From Paenibacillus sp. FSL W8-0186 (GTDB lineage: Bacteria > Bacillota > Bacilli > Paenibacillales > Paenibacillaceae): 64,000 bases of DNA. The stretch covers positions 1,102,001-1,166,000 of the forward strand of contig NZ_CP150207.1 in assembly GCF_037969765.1 (NCBI RefSeq), given 5' to 3'. Positions 16,765-27,575 of this stretch are shown here, in pieces. Each line of letters opens with the position of its first letter. Positions within the stretch are counted from its first letter, which is position 1. The position numbers and the translations under genes are program-made. Below the pieces are notes generated by a model, which did not search any database, had not been told where the DNA came from, and saw only the letters and a list, made by a program, of their open reading frames with translations.

Positions 16765-17274
16765 ATGTCAGCACAGGCACAGGCACAGGTGGCAGTAATC
16801 ATGGGCAGCACATCGGATTGGGAGACGATGTCCCATGCTTGCGCCGTTTTGGAGGAGCTTCAAATACCTTACGAGAAGCAGGTGGTATCCGCACACCGTA
16901 CGCCGGACTTGATGTTCGAATTCGCGGAGCAGGCGGCAGGCCGCGGATTGAAGGTCATTATCGCCGGTGCCGGAGGAGCTGCGCATTTGCCGGGGATGGT
17001 CGCGTCGAAGACGGTGCTCCCCGTAATTGGCGTGCCAGTGAAGTCGGCCGCTTTGAACGGACTCGACTCCTTGCTCTCCATCGTGCAAATGCCGGGCGGA
17101 ATTCCGGTAGCAACGGTGGCTATCGGCAAGGCTGGCGCGATTAACGCCGGATTGCTGGCGGCGCAAATGATCGGAGCATTCGATTCGGAAGTGGCGTCCC
17201 GGGTACAGGAGCGCCGCGATCGGATTCGCGAAGAAGTGCTGGCCAGTTCGGCTGACCTGGAGGAGATTAAGTAA
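16765..17274 (+). CDS. purE: N5-carboxyaminoimidazole ribonucleotide mutase
   Basis: 169-residue class I PurE, which converts N5-CAIR made by PurK to [14 protein letters not shown] (about 14-23) and SAHRTPD (about 51-57) are the phosphate and catalytic His motifs; the [11 protein letters not shown] glycine-rich loop follows. ATG 16765 is chosen for its RBS (gaaggag) and the family N-terminus; the frame extends further upstream into the riboswitch terminator. First gene of the operon; its TAA overlaps the purK ATG by one base. Confidence 0.95.
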   Translation: MSAQAQAQVAVIMGSTSDWETMSHACAVLEELQIPYEKQVVSAHRTPDLMFEFAEQAAGRGLKVIIAGAGGAAHLPGMVASKTVLPVIGVPVKSAALNGLDSLLSIVQMPGGIPVATVAIGKAGAINAGLLAAQMIGAFDSEVASRVQERRDRIREEVLASSADLEEIK

Positions 17275-18527
17275 TGAATCAGACCTCTCACACAGGAAAT
17301 GGCGCTCTGGATAAAGGCGAGATTCATGGATCTGAGCAGAGCAAGCGCTTGGAAAAAGTAATTCCGCCAGGATCGACGATCGGCGTGCTTGGCGGCGGAC
17401 AGTTGGGGCGCATGATGACGCTGGCAGGGACGAACCTCGGTTACCGGTTCGTCACGCTCGATCCAACGCCGTCATCGCCTTGCGGACAAGTAGCCGAGCA
17501 GATCGTCGCCGGCTACGACGATCAGGAGGCGGCGAAGAAGCTGGCCGAGCGGTCGGACGTCATCACGTACGAATTCGAGAACGTGGACGCTGGCGTGGCA
17601 GCGCTGCTTGAGGAGCTGTCGCACGTGCCGCAGGGCAGCCGGCTGCTCTATACGACGCAGCACCGCCTGCGCGAGAAGCGGGCCGTTGAAGCGGCGGGCG
17701 CTGCGGTGGCTCCCTACGCGGAGATCGGCAGCGAGCAGGAGCTGCGCGAGGCCGTAGCGCGGCTGGGCATCCCTAGCGTACTGAAAACGGCAACCGGCGG
17801 CTACGACGGCAAAGGCCAGTGGGTGATCCGCTCAGAAGCGGAGATCGGGCCTGCCTATGCTGAGCTGAGCAAAGCGGGCACCGAGCTCGTGCTGGAGCAA
17901 TTCATCCCCTTCGTGAAGGAATTGTCCGTCATTGCAGCCCGCAGCCCGCGCGGCGAAATCCGAACATTCCCGGTGGCGGAGAATATTCACGTCGATAATA
18001 TTCTGCATGCCTCCATCGTGCCGGCGAGAATCGATCAGGAAGTGCAGCGCGAAGCGGAACGGCTCGCGTCACGGATTGCGGAGTCGATGGAAGCCGTCGG
18101 CCTCCTCGCCGTCGAAATGTTCCTGACCGGGGACGGACGGATCTACGTGAACGAGCTGGCGCCGCGCCCGCATAATTCGGGGCATTATACGATGGAGGCC
18201 TGCACAACGTCGCAATTCGAGCAGCATGTCCGGGCGGTCTGCAATTTGCCGCTCGGCGAGGCGAAGCTGCTCACCCCAGTCGTTATGGTGAATGTACTTG
18301 GCGAGCATGTCGAAGCCGTAACGGAAGCCGTCGCAACGGGACGCTGGGGCGAAGTTGAAGCAGGCAGCACCGCATTGGCGAACGTTGTGCCGAAGGTGCA
18401 TTTGTACGGCAAGGCCGGATCGGCCGCCAAACGCAAAATGGGACATGTCAACGTGCTGTGCAGCGATGTTCAGGACGCGGTTGATTTTATACAGCAAACT
18501 ACAATTTGGAGGAATCAACTCATATGA
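17274..18527 (+). CDS. purK: 5-(carboxyamino)imidazole ribonucleotide synthase
   Basis: 417-residue ATP-grasp enzyme that carboxylates AIR with bicarbonate and [16 protein letters not shown] (about 38-50) is the diagnostic N-terminal motif, [11 protein letters not shown] the ATP-grasp loop, and [14 protein letters not shown] the metal/substrate region. It carries about 30 extra N-terminal residues compared with typical PurK. Translationally coupled to purE at its start and to purB at its end (ATGA overlap). Confidence 0.95.
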   Translation: MNQTSHTGNGALDKGEIHGSEQSKRLEKVIPPGSTIGVLGGGQLGRMMTLAGTNLGYRFVTLDPTPSSPCGQVAEQIVAGYDDQEAAKKLAERSDVITYEFENVDAGVAALLEELSHVPQGSRLLYTTQHRLREKRAVEAAGAAVAPYAEIGSEQELREAVARLGIPSVLKTATGGYDGKGQWVIRSEAEIGPAYAELSKAGTELVLEQFIPFVKELSVIAARSPRGEIRTFPVAENIHVDNILHASIVPARIDQEVQREAERLASRIAESMEAVGLLAVEMFLTGDGRIYVNELAPRPHNSGHYTMEACTTSQFEQHVRAVCNLPLGEAKLLTPVVMVNVLGEHVEAVTEAVATGRWGEVEAGSTALANVVPKVHLYGKAGSAAKRKMGHVNVLCSDVQDAVDFIQQTTIWRNQLI

Positions 18528-19822
18528 TCGAACGTTACAGCAGACCCGAAATGAGAGCGATCTGGACCGAGGAGAACAAGTTCAAAGCGTGGCTGGAAGT
18601 GGAAATCTGCGCGTGCGAGGCTTGGGCTGAACTCGGAGTTATTCCGAAAGAGGACGCAGCACTGCTGCGTCAGAATGCCTCCTTCGATATGGATCGTATT
18701 TACGAAATCGAGCAGGAGACCCGCCATGATGTGATCGCCTTTACTCGAGCCGTATCGGAAAGCCTGGGAGCGGAGCGCAAATGGGTACATTACGGCCTCA
18801 CTTCGACGGACGTCGTCGATACCGCTCTAGGTTATCTGCTGAAACAAGCGAATGAGATACTCGAACAAGATATTATGAACTTCATTGAAATCCTCCGAGA
18901 AAAAGCCATTGCCTATAAAGATACGCCGATGATGGGCCGTACCCATGGCGTACATGCGGAGCCGACGACGTTCGGCCTGAAGATGGCCTTGTGGCATGAG
19001 GAAATGAAGCGGAACCTGGAGCGGTTCCGCAGAGCCGCGGACGGCGTTCAGTTCGGCAAAATCTCCGGCGCCGTTGGTACCTACGCGAACATCGATCCGT
19101 TCGTCGAGGAATACGTCTGCAAGAAGCTGGGCACGAAGCCGGCGCCGATTTCGACGCAGACGCTGCAGCGCGACCGCCATGCCGAATACATGGCGACGCT
19201 GGCGCTGATCGCGACATCGCTTGATAAATTCGCGACCGAAGTCCGCGCTCTGCAGAAGAGCGAGTTCCGGGAGGTCGAGGAAGCCTTCGCCAAAGGCCAA
19301 AAGGGCTCCTCAGCGATGCCGCACAAGCGCAACCCGATCGGCAGCGAGAACATTTCCGGCTTGTCCCGCGTAATCCGCGGCCATATGGTGTCCGCTTACG
19401 AGAACGTGACGCTGTGGCATGAGCGCGACATCTCGCATTCCTCGGTCGAACGCGTCATTCTGCCGGATGCGACGATGCTGCTCAATTACATGCTGAACCG
19501 CTTCGGCAATATCGTGAAGAACCTGACGGTCTTCCCGGAGAACATGAAGCGCAACATGAGCCGCACGTTCGGCGTTCCGTTCTCTGGACGCGTCATGACG
19601 AAGCTGATCGACAAAGGCTTCAGCCGCGAGCAGGCTTACGATACAGTTCAGCCCTGGGCGATGCAGGCCTGGGAGACGCAGCGCCAGTTCCGCGAGCTGA
19701 TCGAGGAGACGCCGGAAATTACGGCCGTCCTAAGCAAAGAAGATATTGAGGATGCTTTTGATCCGTCCTGGCATTTGAAGCATGTAGACACGATTTTCCG
19801 CAAGCTCGGATTGTCTGAATAA
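18524..19822 (+). CDS. purB: Adenylosuccinate lyase
   Basis: 432-residue lyase of the fumarase/aspartase superfamily; cleaves SAICAR to AICAR and adenylosuccinate to AMP. The signature [16 protein letters not shown] sits at about 262-277, and [14 protein letters not shown] carries the catalytic His. Start ATG 18524 follows ggagg by 11 nt and overlaps the purK stop. Confidence 0.96.
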   Translation: MIERYSRPEMRAIWTEENKFKAWLEVEICACEAWAELGVIPKEDAALLRQNASFDMDRIYEIEQETRHDVIAFTRAVSESLGAERKWVHYGLTSTDVVDTALGYLLKQANEILEQDIMNFIEILREKAIAYKDTPMMGRTHGVHAEPTTFGLKMALWHEEMKRNLERFRRAADGVQFGKISGAVGTYANIDPFVEEYVCKKLGTKPAPISTQTLQRDRHAEYMATLALIATSLDKFATEVRALQKSEFREVEEAFAKGQKGSSAMPHKRNPIGSENISGLSRVIRGHMVSAYENVTLWHERDISHSSVERVILPDATMLLNYMLNRFGNIVKNLTVFPENMKRNMSRTFGVPFSGRVMTKLIDKGFSREQAYDTVQPWAMQAWETQRQFRELIEETPEITAVLSKEDIEDAFDPSWHLKHVDTIFRKLGLSE

Positions 19823-19848
19823 CTACGAAGCGGAAGGGGGCTGGAACA

Positions 19849-20748
19849 ATGGCATCACAAGCAATTTCAACCGCAGTGGAGCTGGTGAATGCGCCGCTGC
19901 TGTATAAAGGAAAAGTCCGCGAGCTGTACGATTTGGGAGAGCACTTCCTGATCGTGGTGACGGATCGCATTTCCGCTTTCGATTACGTGCTCGAGCCGGC
20001 CGTGCCGGACAAGGGCAATGTGCTCAACCGCTTAAGCGCCCATTGGTTCTCGCTAACCGGCGGACTGATTGGCAATCACGTCATCCATACCGATATAGAC
20101 CGTCTTGGCGATGCGGTGAAGCCGGAGCACAAGCACCTGCTGAAGGACCGGATTATGGTGGCCCGGAGAGCGGAGCGGATTCCTATTGAATGCGTTGTGC
20201 GCGGTTACGTAACGGGCAGCGGCTGGAGGCAGTATGAAGCAACTGGCGAGATCAACGGCACGAAGCTGCCGGAAGGTCTGCGGAAGAACGCCAAGCTGCC
20301 AGAGCCGATTTTTACGCCTGCGGCGAAGAACGATGTCGGCCATGACGAGGATATTTCCTTTGAACGATTGGTGGAGCTAGTCGGAGCGGACTTGGCGGAG
20401 CGGCTGCGCAGCCGGAGTCTCGAATTGTACGAGTTCGCGCGCCGGTATTGCGATGAGCGGGGAATCATCCTCGCGGACTGCAAGCTGGAATTCGGCACCG
20501 TGGACGGCAAGCTGATCCTGATCGACGAAATTTTCACCCCGGACGCCGCACGCTTCTGGGCCAAGGAAAATTACGCGCTCGACACAGATATCGACAGCAT
20601 GGATAAAGAGCCTGTACGAACTTATTTGGCTGGCTCCGGCTGGGACAAGAACAGCAAGCCGGCGCCACTGCCCCCTTCGGTCGTTGAAGAGACGGCCCGG
20701 CGTTACCTTGACATTTATGCCCGCCTGGCGGGCGAGCGGTTATTTTGA
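19849..20748 (+). CDS. purC: SAICAR synthetase
   Basis: 299-residue phosphoribosylaminoimidazole-succinocarboxamide synthase. YKGKVRELYDLG (about 19-30), RISAFDYVLEPAVPDKG, VVRGYVTGSGW and LADCKLEFGT are family motifs. It is about 60 residues longer than the B. subtilis type and belongs to the longer subgroup. RBS ggaaggggg. Followed by a 150-bp spacer with a 9-bp tandem repeat, so the downstream genes may be expressed at a different level. Confidence 0.95.
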   Translation: MASQAISTAVELVNAPLLYKGKVRELYDLGEHFLIVVTDRISAFDYVLEPAVPDKGNVLNRLSAHWFSLTGGLIGNHVIHTDIDRLGDAVKPEHKHLLKDRIMVARRAERIPIECVVRGYVTGSGWRQYEATGEINGTKLPEGLRKNAKLPEPIFTPAAKNDVGHDEDISFERLVELVGADLAERLRSRSLELYEFARRYCDERGIILADCKLEFGTVDGKLILIDEIFTPDAARFWAKENYALDTDIDSMDKEPVRTYLAGSGWDKNSKPAPLPPSVVEETARRYLDIYARLAGERLF

Positions 20749-20791
20749 AGTATTTTTAACGGGAGTAAAGCAGCAATGCTTTCACTATATA

Positions 20792-20854
20792 TAGCAACAC
20801 TAGCAACACTAGCAATATTAGCAAAACCAGCAACACTAGTAATACCAGCAGCAC
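20792..20854. repeat. 9-bp tandem repeat within the pur operon
   Basis: Seven degenerate units of tagcaacac lie head to tail between purC and purS. Slippage here would change spacer length without touching coding sequence. Confidence 0.8.
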
Positions 20855-20902
20855 CATAACTATGATCATTCATTATTATTTTTTAGGAGGAACACGAGGA
20901 AT

Positions 20903-21148
20903 ATGATTAAAGCGTCCGTTTATGTCACCATCAAGCAAAGCGTACTTGATCCGCAAGGGGTTGCCGTTCAAGGTGCACTGCATTCCATGGGATTTGCAGA
21001 GGTTGAAAGTGTCCGCATCGGTAAATATCTGGAGCTGCAGCTCGATACAAATGATCGCAACGAGGCGGAAGCCCGCGTCAAAGAAATGTGCGAAAAGCTG
21101 CTGGCCAACACGGTCGTTGAAGATTACCGCTTTGAATTGGAGGGCTAA
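20903..21148 (+). CDS. purS: Phosphoribosylformylglycinamidine synthase subunit PurS
   Basis: 81-residue PurS, the small structural subunit that lets PurL and PurQ pass ammonia. MIKASVYVTIKQSVLDPQGVAVQGAL is the family start. Strong RBS taggagg. PurS, PurQ and PurL adjacency is diagnostic of the three-subunit FGAM synthase of Bacillota. Confidence 0.95.
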   Translation: MIKASVYVTIKQSVLDPQGVAVQGALHSMGFAEVESVRIGKYLELQLDTNDRNEAEARVKEMCEKLLANTVVEDYRFELEG

Positions 21149-21151
21149 TCC

Positions 21152-21841
21152 ATGAAATTCGCAGTACTCGTATTTCCCGGTTCCAACTGTGACATCGACT
21201 GCTACAAAGCCGTTGAAGACACGTTAGGCGAGCCAGTCGATTATGTGTGGCATACCGCCACAGATCTTTCCGCTTATGATTGCATCCTAGTTCCGGGCGG
21301 ATTCTCTTACGGCGACTATTTGCGCTGCGGAGCGATTGCGAGATTTGCTCCGGTGATGGCCGAGGTCGCTAAAGCCGCCGAACAAGGTAAATATATTCTT
21401 GGCATCTGCAACGGATTTCAGATTCTGACCGAGGCGGGGCTGCTGCCAGGCACGCTGCGCCGCAACGCGACGCTGAAATTCCGCTGCCATGATACCGTTC
21501 TTCGCGTAGAGAACAACGACAATCCGTTCACGACCCAATACCAGAAGGGCGAGGAAATTCATATTCCGATCGCTCATGGCGAGGGGAACTACTATTGTGA
21601 TGAAGAGACGCACGCGCAATTGAAGGCGAACAATCAAATTATTTTCCGTTATGTAGATAATCCAAATGGTTCCGTAGACGACATTGCGGGAGTTTCCAAT
21701 GAACGCGGCAACGTCGTCGGCATGATGCCTCACCCTGAGCGTGCGGTGGACAGCCTGCTGGGGTCTGAGGACGGAAAACGCATGTTTACATCGATATTAA
21801 AGGCTTGGAGGGATCGGCATGAGTCAGCAAGTGTCCGCTAA
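21152..21841 (+). CDS. purQ: FGAM synthase glutaminase subunit PurQ
   Basis: 229-residue class I glutamine amidotransferase that supplies ammonia to PurL. The nucleophile Cys is in [10 protein letters not shown] (about 88), and the His/Glu pair is in MPHPERA near 195. [12 protein letters not shown] starts the protein. The 3' end overlaps purL by 23 nt. Confidence 0.95.
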   Translation: MKFAVLVFPGSNCDIDCYKAVEDTLGEPVDYVWHTATDLSAYDCILVPGGFSYGDYLRCGAIARFAPVMAEVAKAAEQGKYILGICNGFQILTEAGLLPGTLRRNATLKFRCHDTVLRVENNDNPFTTQYQKGEEIHIPIAHGEGNYYCDEETHAQLKANNQIIFRYVDNPNGSVDDIAGVSNERGNVVGMMPHPERAVDSLLGSEDGKRMFTSILKAWRDRHESASVR

Positions 21842-24062
21842 GGAACCAAATGCAGAGCAAATCGCTGAACAGCAAATTTACAAACAGATGGGTGTATCCG
21901 ACAGTGAGTACGAGCTGATCTGCGGATTTCTGGGGCGCAAACCGAACTACACCGAAATCGGCGTATTCAGCGTCATGTGGTCCGAGCACTGTGCCTATAA
22001 AAATTCCAAACCGCTGCTTCGCAGATTCCCGACCGACGGACCGCGCGTCCTGATGGGGCCGGGCGAAGGCGCCGGCATCGTGGATATCGGCGACAACCAG
22101 GCGGTCGTCTTCAAAATCGAAAGCCATAACCACCCTTCCGCAGTTGAGCCTTACCAAGGCGCGGCGACAGGCGTGGGCGGCATTATCCGTGATATTTTCT
22201 CGATGGGCGCAAGACCGGTGGCACTGCTGAACTCCCTGCGCTTCGGCAAGCTGGAGAGCGACCGTGTGAAATACTTGTTCGAGCATGTCGTCTCCGGGAT
22301 CGCGGGCTACGGCAACTGCATCGGCATTCCGACCGTTGGCGGCGAAGTGGTGTTCGATGAAGCTTATGAAGGCAATCCGCTTGTTAACGCGATGTGCGTA
22401 GGTTTGATCGATCATGACAAAATCCAGCGCGGCGTAGCGAAAGGCGTAGGCAACCCGGTATTCTACGTGGGTCCTCCAACAGGCCGCGACGGCATCCACG
22501 GGGCAACCTTCGCATCCGAGGAGCTGACGGAAGAGTCCGAATCGAAACGGACAGCCGTCCAAGTCGGCGATCCATTCATGGAGAAGCTGGTTATGGAAGC
22601 CTGTCTCGAGCTGATCGATTCCGGCATCGTGCTTGGTATTCAGGACATGGGCGCGGCAGGACTAACCTGCTCCAGCGCGGAGATGGCAAGTAAAGCGGGG
22701 AACGGCCTGGAGCTGTACCTGGATGAGGTTCCACAGCGCGAAGAGGGCATGACGGCTTATGAGATGATGCTCTCCGAATCCCAAGAGCGTATGCTGTTCG
22801 TCGTGGAGCCGAAGGATGAAGCTCAGGCGATGGAAATTTTTGAGCGTTGGGGCGTAATCTGCGCCAAAGTTGGTAAAGTGACCGACGACGGACGGCTCAG
22901 ACTGATCCACAAAGGAGAGGTCGTGGGCGACATGCCGGTGACGGCGCTTGTCGACGAATGCCCGATTTACAACAAGCCATCCGCTGTACCGGCTTACTAT
23001 GAAGAAAATGCAAATGTAGATACACAGCGCTATGACGAAGTGACGGATTTGAACGGGGCGCTGGACAAAGTATTGTCCTCCCCATCCGTAGCCAGCAAAG
23101 CGTGGGTATATAACCAATACGATTACATGGTTCGCACCAGTACGGCGGTTCAGCCGGGCTCTGATGCGGCGGTTGTGACGATCCGCGGCACACGCAAGGG
23201 ACTGGCCATGACGACGGACTGCAACGGACGATTCGTGTACCTGGATCCTGAAGTGGGCGGACGCATTGCGGTCAGCGAAGCGGCGCGCAACGTCGTTTGC
23301 TCGGGAGCCGAGCCGCTGGCAATTACGGATAACCTGAACTTCGGAAGCCCGGAGAAGCCGGATATTTTCTGGCAGATGGAAAAAGCGGTTGACGGCATGG
23401 CTGAAGCCTGCCGTGTGCTGAATGCGCCGGTTATCGGCGGTAACGTCAGCTTGTACAACGAGAATGCCAAAGGCGCAATTTATCCGACGCCTGTCGTTGG
23501 TATGGTCGGTCTTGTGCACGATACAGATCACATTACAACTCAAGGCTTCAAGGCTGAGGGCGACGTGGTATTCCTGCTCGGCGAGACATACGCTGAACTA
23601 GGCGGCAGCGAGTTCCAGGCCGTAGTTCATGGTGTGACAGAAGGACGTCCGCCGGCGCTGGATCTGAATGTCGAGAAAAAATTGCTGGACGGCGTACTGG
23701 CCGCGATTCAAAAAGGACTTGTGCAATCTGCACACGATTTGTCCGAAGGCGGTCTGGCCGTAGCCCTGGCCGAATCCTGCATCAGCGGCGGCCTAGGCGC
23801 TAAAGTCGATTTTGCAACAGAGCTTCGTCCTGACTTTGCTCTATTCAGCGAATCGCAATCCCGCATCTTGTTGTCGGCTGCGCCAGACAAGGCTGCTGAG
23901 CTCGAGCAATTGATCGCGTCCTACGGCGTTCCGGTTCAAAAGATCGGTCAAGTCACAGGCGACAAATTGGAGATTTCTGTGAATGCCCGCTCCGTGCTGG
24001 CTAGACCGGTAAGCGAGCTGAAGCAGGTCTGGGAGGATGTAATTCCATGTCTGATGCAATAA
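21819..24062 (+). CDS. purL: FGAM synthase large subunit PurL (small-type)
   Basis: 747-residue PurL, the ATP-dependent synthase subunit. [26 protein letters not shown] and [21 protein letters not shown] (interrupted here for length) form the N-terminal ATP/substrate region; [12 protein letters not shown] and [11 protein letters not shown] lie further on. It overlaps purQ upstream and purF downstream, so all three are coupled. Confidence 0.96.
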   Translation: MSQQVSAKEPNAEQIAEQQIYKQMGVSDSEYELICGFLGRKPNYTEIGVFSVMWSEHCAYKNSKPLLRRFPTDGPRVLMGPGEGAGIVDIGDNQAVVFKIESHNHPSAVEPYQGAATGVGGIIRDIFSMGARPVALLNSLRFGKLESDRVKYLFEHVVSGIAGYGNCIGIPTVGGEVVFDEAYEGNPLVNAMCVGLIDHDKIQRGVAKGVGNPVFYVGPPTGRDGIHGATFASEELTEESESKRTAVQVGDPFMEKLVMEACLELIDSGIVLGIQDMGAAGLTCSSAEMASKAGNGLELYLDEVPQREEGMTAYEMMLSESQERMLFVVEPKDEAQAMEIFERWGVICAKVGKVTDDGRLRLIHKGEVVGDMPVTALVDECPIYNKPSAVPAYYEENANVDTQRYDEVTDLNGALDKVLSSPSVASKAWVYNQYDYMVRTSTAVQPGSDAAVVTIRGTRKGLAMTTDCNGRFVYLDPEVGGRIAVSEAARNVVCSGAEPLAITDNLNFGSPEKPDIFWQMEKAVDGMAEACRVLNAPVIGGNVSLYNENAKGAIYPTPVVGMVGLVHDTDHITTQGFKAEGDVVFLLGETYAELGGSEFQAVVHGVTEGRPPALDLNVEKKLLDGVLAAIQKGLVQSAHDLSEGGLAVALAESCISGGLGAKVDFATELRPDFALFSESQSRILLSAAPDKAAELEQLIASYGVPVQKIGQVTGDKLEISVNARSVLARPVSELKQVWEDVIPCLMQ

Positions 24063-25525
24063 TTCCGCAAGGGCTTTGGACAGGAGACTATTATAATCAG
24101 GGAACAGGCAAGAGCGATATTTTTGACACGTTAAAAGAGGAATGCGGCGTTTTCGGGGTGTTTGGTCACCCTGAAGCCGCCTCTTTGTCCTATTACGGCC
24201 TGCATGCGCTGCAGCACCGGGGGGAGGAGAGCGCGGGCATCTGTGTCACGAATGGCAATGAGTTCAATTATCATCGCGGCATGGGGCTGGTGAAGGAAGT
24301 GTTCGACCGGGACCTGCTCGCTTCGCTCCATGGCAGCCGTTCCATCGGGCATGTCCGCTATTCCACAAATGGCGACAGCAGCCTGATGAACGCGCAGCCG
24401 CTTATTTTCAAGTACCGGGACGGAGATCTCGCGGTAGCCACGAACGGCAACATCGTCAATGCGCCGCAAATCCGTCATCAATTGGAACAGAGCGGCTCCA
24501 TCTTCCAGACGACGAGTGATACCGAAGTGATCGCGCATCTGATCGCCCGCTCGCCGAAGGATTTCGTCGAGGCGGCAAGGGACGCGCTGGCGCAATTGGT
24601 CGGGGGGTTCGCGTTCATGCTGCTGACGAACGATAAAATGATTATCGCCAGCGATCCGCATGGGCTGCGCCCGCTCACGATGGGCCGACTTGGCGATGCC
24701 TATCTGTTCTCTTCGGAGACCTGCGCGTTTGAGGTGGTCGGAGCGGAGTCGATCCGTGATATTTTACCGGGTGAAATGCTGGTGCTGGATGCTGAAGGCG
24801 TGCATGAGGACCGTTATGCGCAGCCTCAGCGCAAGGCGCTGTGCGCTATGGAGTACATCTACTTTTCCCGTCCGGACAGCGATATGAACGGCTCTAATAT
24901 GCATGCGGCCCGCAAACGGATGGGCCAGGTCATGGCACAGGAATCGTTCGTCGATGCCGACGTCGTAACCGGGGTGCCGGATTCCAGTATTTCCGCGGCC
25001 ATTGGCTACGCCGAGCAGACGGGCATTCCTTACGAGCTTGGCCTGATCAAAAATAAATATACGGGACGCACCTTCATCCAGCCGAGCCAGGAGCTGCGCG
25101 AGCAGGGCGTGAAGATGAAGCTGAGCGCCGTGCGCCGGGTGGTTGAAGGCAAGCGTGTTGTCATGATCGACGATTCGATCGTTCGCGGGACGACATCGCG
25201 CCGGATCGTCAATCTGCTGCGCGAAGCCGGGGCGACGGAGGTGCATGTGCGGATTACCTCGCCGCCGTTCAAAAACCCCTGCTTCTACGGCATCGATACA
25301 CCAAGCCGGGCGGAGCTGATCGCTTCCTCGAAGTCCATTGAAGAAATCCGCAAGGAGATCAATGCGGACTCGCTGGAGTTTCTAAGTGCCGAAGGCTTGA
25401 TCAGTGCGGTGGAAGGGGATAACGCGAAGGATTATAAGGGCGGCCTGTGCATGGCCTGCTTTGACAACGATTATCCGACACGGACGGATTTTGAAGGCGA
25501 AGAGAAGTTCGGCTGCGGCTGCTAA
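24047..25525 (+). CDS. purF: Amidophosphoribosyltransferase
   Basis: 492-residue first enzyme of the pathway (PRPP plus glutamine to phosphoribosylamine). A 32-residue propeptide ends at KEE, exposing Cys33 (ECGVFGVFG) as the N-terminal nucleophile. The PRPP loop [14 protein letters not shown] is near 365. C-terminal Cys residues ([13 protein letters not shown] and FGCGC) fit the 4Fe-4S type found in B. subtilis PurF. Start ATG 24047 lies inside the purL end. Confidence 0.96.
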   Translation: MSDAIIPQGLWTGDYYNQGTGKSDIFDTLKEECGVFGVFGHPEAASLSYYGLHALQHRGEESAGICVTNGNEFNYHRGMGLVKEVFDRDLLASLHGSRSIGHVRYSTNGDSSLMNAQPLIFKYRDGDLAVATNGNIVNAPQIRHQLEQSGSIFQTTSDTEVIAHLIARSPKDFVEAARDALAQLVGGFAFMLLTNDKMIIASDPHGLRPLTMGRLGDAYLFSSETCAFEVVGAESIRDILPGEMLVLDAEGVHEDRYAQPQRKALCAMEYIYFSRPDSDMNGSNMHAARKRMGQVMAQESFVDADVVTGVPDSSISAAIGYAEQTGIPYELGLIKNKYTGRTFIQPSQELREQGVKMKLSAVRRVVEGKRVVMIDDSIVRGTTSRRIVNLLREAGATEVHVRITSPPFKNPCFYGIDTPSRAELIASSKSIEEIRKEINADSLEFLSAEGLISAVEGDNAKDYKGGLCMACFDNDYPTRTDFEGEEKFGCGC

Positions 25526-25584
25526 GGTAATGTGATTCAATTAATAGGATTAAATAAAATGATTGTTTAAGGAGAGTGTCCTTC

Positions 25585-26628
25585 GTGTCTGAAGCCTATA
25601 AAAATGCCGGTGTGGATATCGCAGCGGGCAATGAAGCGGTAGAACGGATGAAGAGTCACGTCAAGCGGACGTTCCGCCCTGAAGTATTAACGGATTTGGG
25701 CGGCTTTGGAGCTTTGTTCGGCTTGAACAAAGATAAATATGAGGAGCCTGTTCTGGTATCGGGCACTGATGGCGTGGGAACGAAGCTGAAAATTGCCTTC
25801 GCAATGGATAAGCACGATACGATCGGAATCGATGCGGTGGCGATGTGCGTCAATGACGTGGTCGTACAAGGCGCGGAGCCGCTCTTCTTCCTGGACTATC
25901 TGGCTTGCGATAAAGTCATTCCTGCTAAAATCGAAGCGATCGTGTCAGGCATCGCGGATGGCTGCAGCCAGTCCGGATGTGCCCTGATCGGCGGAGAAAC
26001 GGCGGAAATGCCGGGCATGTATGCCGAAGGCGAGTATGACATCGCCGGATTTACGGTAGGCGTAGTCGATAAGAGCAAGATTATCAACGGAAGCACGATT
26101 GCAGCAGGGGATACAGTGATCGGCCTGGCATCAAGCGGGGTTCACAGCAACGGCTTCTCGCTCGTTCGCAAGCTTCTATTGGAGCAATGCGGCTACAGTC
26201 TGCATGATACGCTGCCTGAGCTTGACGGAGCGCGGTTAGGCGATGTGCTGCTTACGCCGACGAAGCTGTATGTGAAGCCGGTTTTGGCTTTGCTGGAGCA
26301 GGTACGGGTGAAAGGAATGGCGCATATTACGGGCGGCGGATTCATCGAGAATATTCCCCGCGTACTGCCTGACAACGTCAACGCTGAGATCGACCATGGC
26401 TCATGGCCGATCCTGCCGATCTTCGAGCTGCTTCAGCAGAAGGGCGACGTCAGCAACCGTGATATGTTCACGACCTTTAACATGGGAATCGGACTAGTCA
26501 TTGTTGTAGCGAAGGAAGATGCTGATAAGGCAGTTGAGGCGCTGCGTGCAGCCGGAGAAACGCCTTATGTGATCGGCCGGATTACGGAAGGCAGCCGGGA
26601 AGTGAAGTTTACGGGAGCGGACGTATAA
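25585..26628 (+). CDS. purM: AIR synthetase (FGAM cyclo-ligase)
   Basis: 347-residue PurM, ATP-dependent ring closure of FGAM to [18 protein letters not shown] (about 55-69), [25 protein letters not shown] and [13 protein letters not shown] are typical. GTG 25585 is preferred because aaggag lies 10 nt upstream, while GTG 25576 almost touches it. The stop overlaps purN by one base. Confidence 0.95.
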   Translation: MSEAYKNAGVDIAAGNEAVERMKSHVKRTFRPEVLTDLGGFGALFGLNKDKYEEPVLVSGTDGVGTKLKIAFAMDKHDTIGIDAVAMCVNDVVVQGAEPLFFLDYLACDKVIPAKIEAIVSGIADGCSQSGCALIGGETAEMPGMYAEGEYDIAGFTVGVVDKSKIINGSTIAAGDTVIGLASSGVHSNGFSLVRKLLLEQCGYSLHDTLPELDGARLGDVLLTPTKLYVKPVLALLEQVRVKGMAHITGGGFIENIPRVLPDNVNAEIDHGSWPILPIFELLQQKGDVSNRDMFTTFNMGIGLVIVVAKEDADKAVEALRAAGETPYVIGRITEGSREVKFTGADV

Positions 26629-27260
26629 TGACGGGCCACACTGTAGGGAGCCAAAGGCCTTACCGGATCGCGGTCTTCGCTTCCGGTCAGGGCAGCAATT
26701 TCCAGACGCTGCTGGACTCCTCCCGCGAGGGTAAGCTCGGCGCGGAAATCGTGCTGCTTGTGTGCAACAAGCCGGAGGCTCCCGTTGTCGAAAGGGCACG
26801 CCGCGCCGGCGTGGAATGTTTCTTGTTCGAGAAGAAAGCCTATGCCCGCCGCGAGGATTATGAGGCGGAAATCGCGCAGGAGCTCGAGCGCAGAAGCGTA
26901 GACCTGATTGTGCTAGCTGGATATATGCTGCTGCTGACTCCGGTTCTGGTTGACGCTTATCAAGGGCGCATGATTAATATCCATCCGTCCTTGCTGCCGT
27001 CTTTTCCGGGGAAGGACGCGATCGGGCAGGCTTGGGAGTACGGCGTCAAAATTACCGGCGTGACGGTGCATCTGGTTGATGGCGGCATGGATACGGGGCC
27101 GGTTATTGCCCAGCAGGCTGTAGAAATCGCACCGGAGGATACTGTCGAATCCCTTGAGGAGAAGATTCACGCGGCTGAAAGGGACTTGTATCCGCAGGTG
27201 GTAAGCTGGTTTGCCGCGGGCAAAGTCCGGATCGATGGACGGCGCATCACGGTAGGTTGA
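26628..27260 (+). CDS. purN: Phosphoribosylglycinamide formyltransferase
   Basis: 210-residue folate-dependent GAR transformylase. ASGQGSNFQTLLD binds phosphate; INIHPSLLPSFPG holds the catalytic Asn and His, and VHLVDGGMDTGPVIAQ the catalytic Asp. It has about ten extra N-terminal residues. Followed by a 315-bp spacer before purH. Confidence 0.95.
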   Translation: MTGHTVGSQRPYRIAVFASGQGSNFQTLLDSSREGKLGAEIVLLVCNKPEAPVVERARRAGVECFLFEKKAYARREDYEAEIAQELERRSVDLIVLAGYMLLLTPVLVDAYQGRMINIHPSLLPSFPGKDAIGQAWEYGVKITGVTVHLVDGGMDTGPVIAQQAVEIAPEDTVESLEEKIHAAERDLYPQVVSWFAAGKVRIDGRRITVG

Positions 27261-27438
27261 AGCAAATACCAGCCGATGCTGACAGGTACAGGATTCGCTT
27301 CATCGTAAAACGAGCTTAGCAGCGGATTCCGAGCATGTTTAGCGAAATTACGTTGTCGTACTGAGGGTACAGCCGCAAAATGCGGACGATTTTCTTAGCG
27401 TGAATGTCGATTGCCGGTTGTCTTACAGAGGTGATCAT

Positions 27439-27516
27439 ATGGATTTCGATATTTCCCGAGAAATATCGGGTTATCCATCCGTACGATCGAATAGAGGAGC
27501 ATTAATGCCATTATAG
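27439..27516 (+). CDS. Possible 25-codon reading frame between purN and purH
   Basis: ATG 27439 is preceded by agaggtg (6 nt spacing) and encodes MDFDISREISGYPSVRSNRG plus a short tail. The frame contains a 9-bp inverted repeat (cgatatttc / gaaatatcg, 27447-27468) and is followed by a ccggcc-tga-ggccgg hairpin before the purH RBS. It could be a leader peptide or chance; the rest of the 27261-27575 spacer shows no gene. Confidence 0.25.
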   Translation: MDFDISREISGYPSVRSNRGALMPL

Positions 27517-27575
27517 CCAGTCCGGCCTGAGGCCGGGGTGTTATTCTTGCCATAATATAGAGGAGGAAGCCAATC

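Noticed and set aside
24131..25272. Long antisense frames across purF and other pur genes
   Set aside because: Mirror images of GC-rich coding sequence; no RBS and the plus strand encodes certain enzymes.
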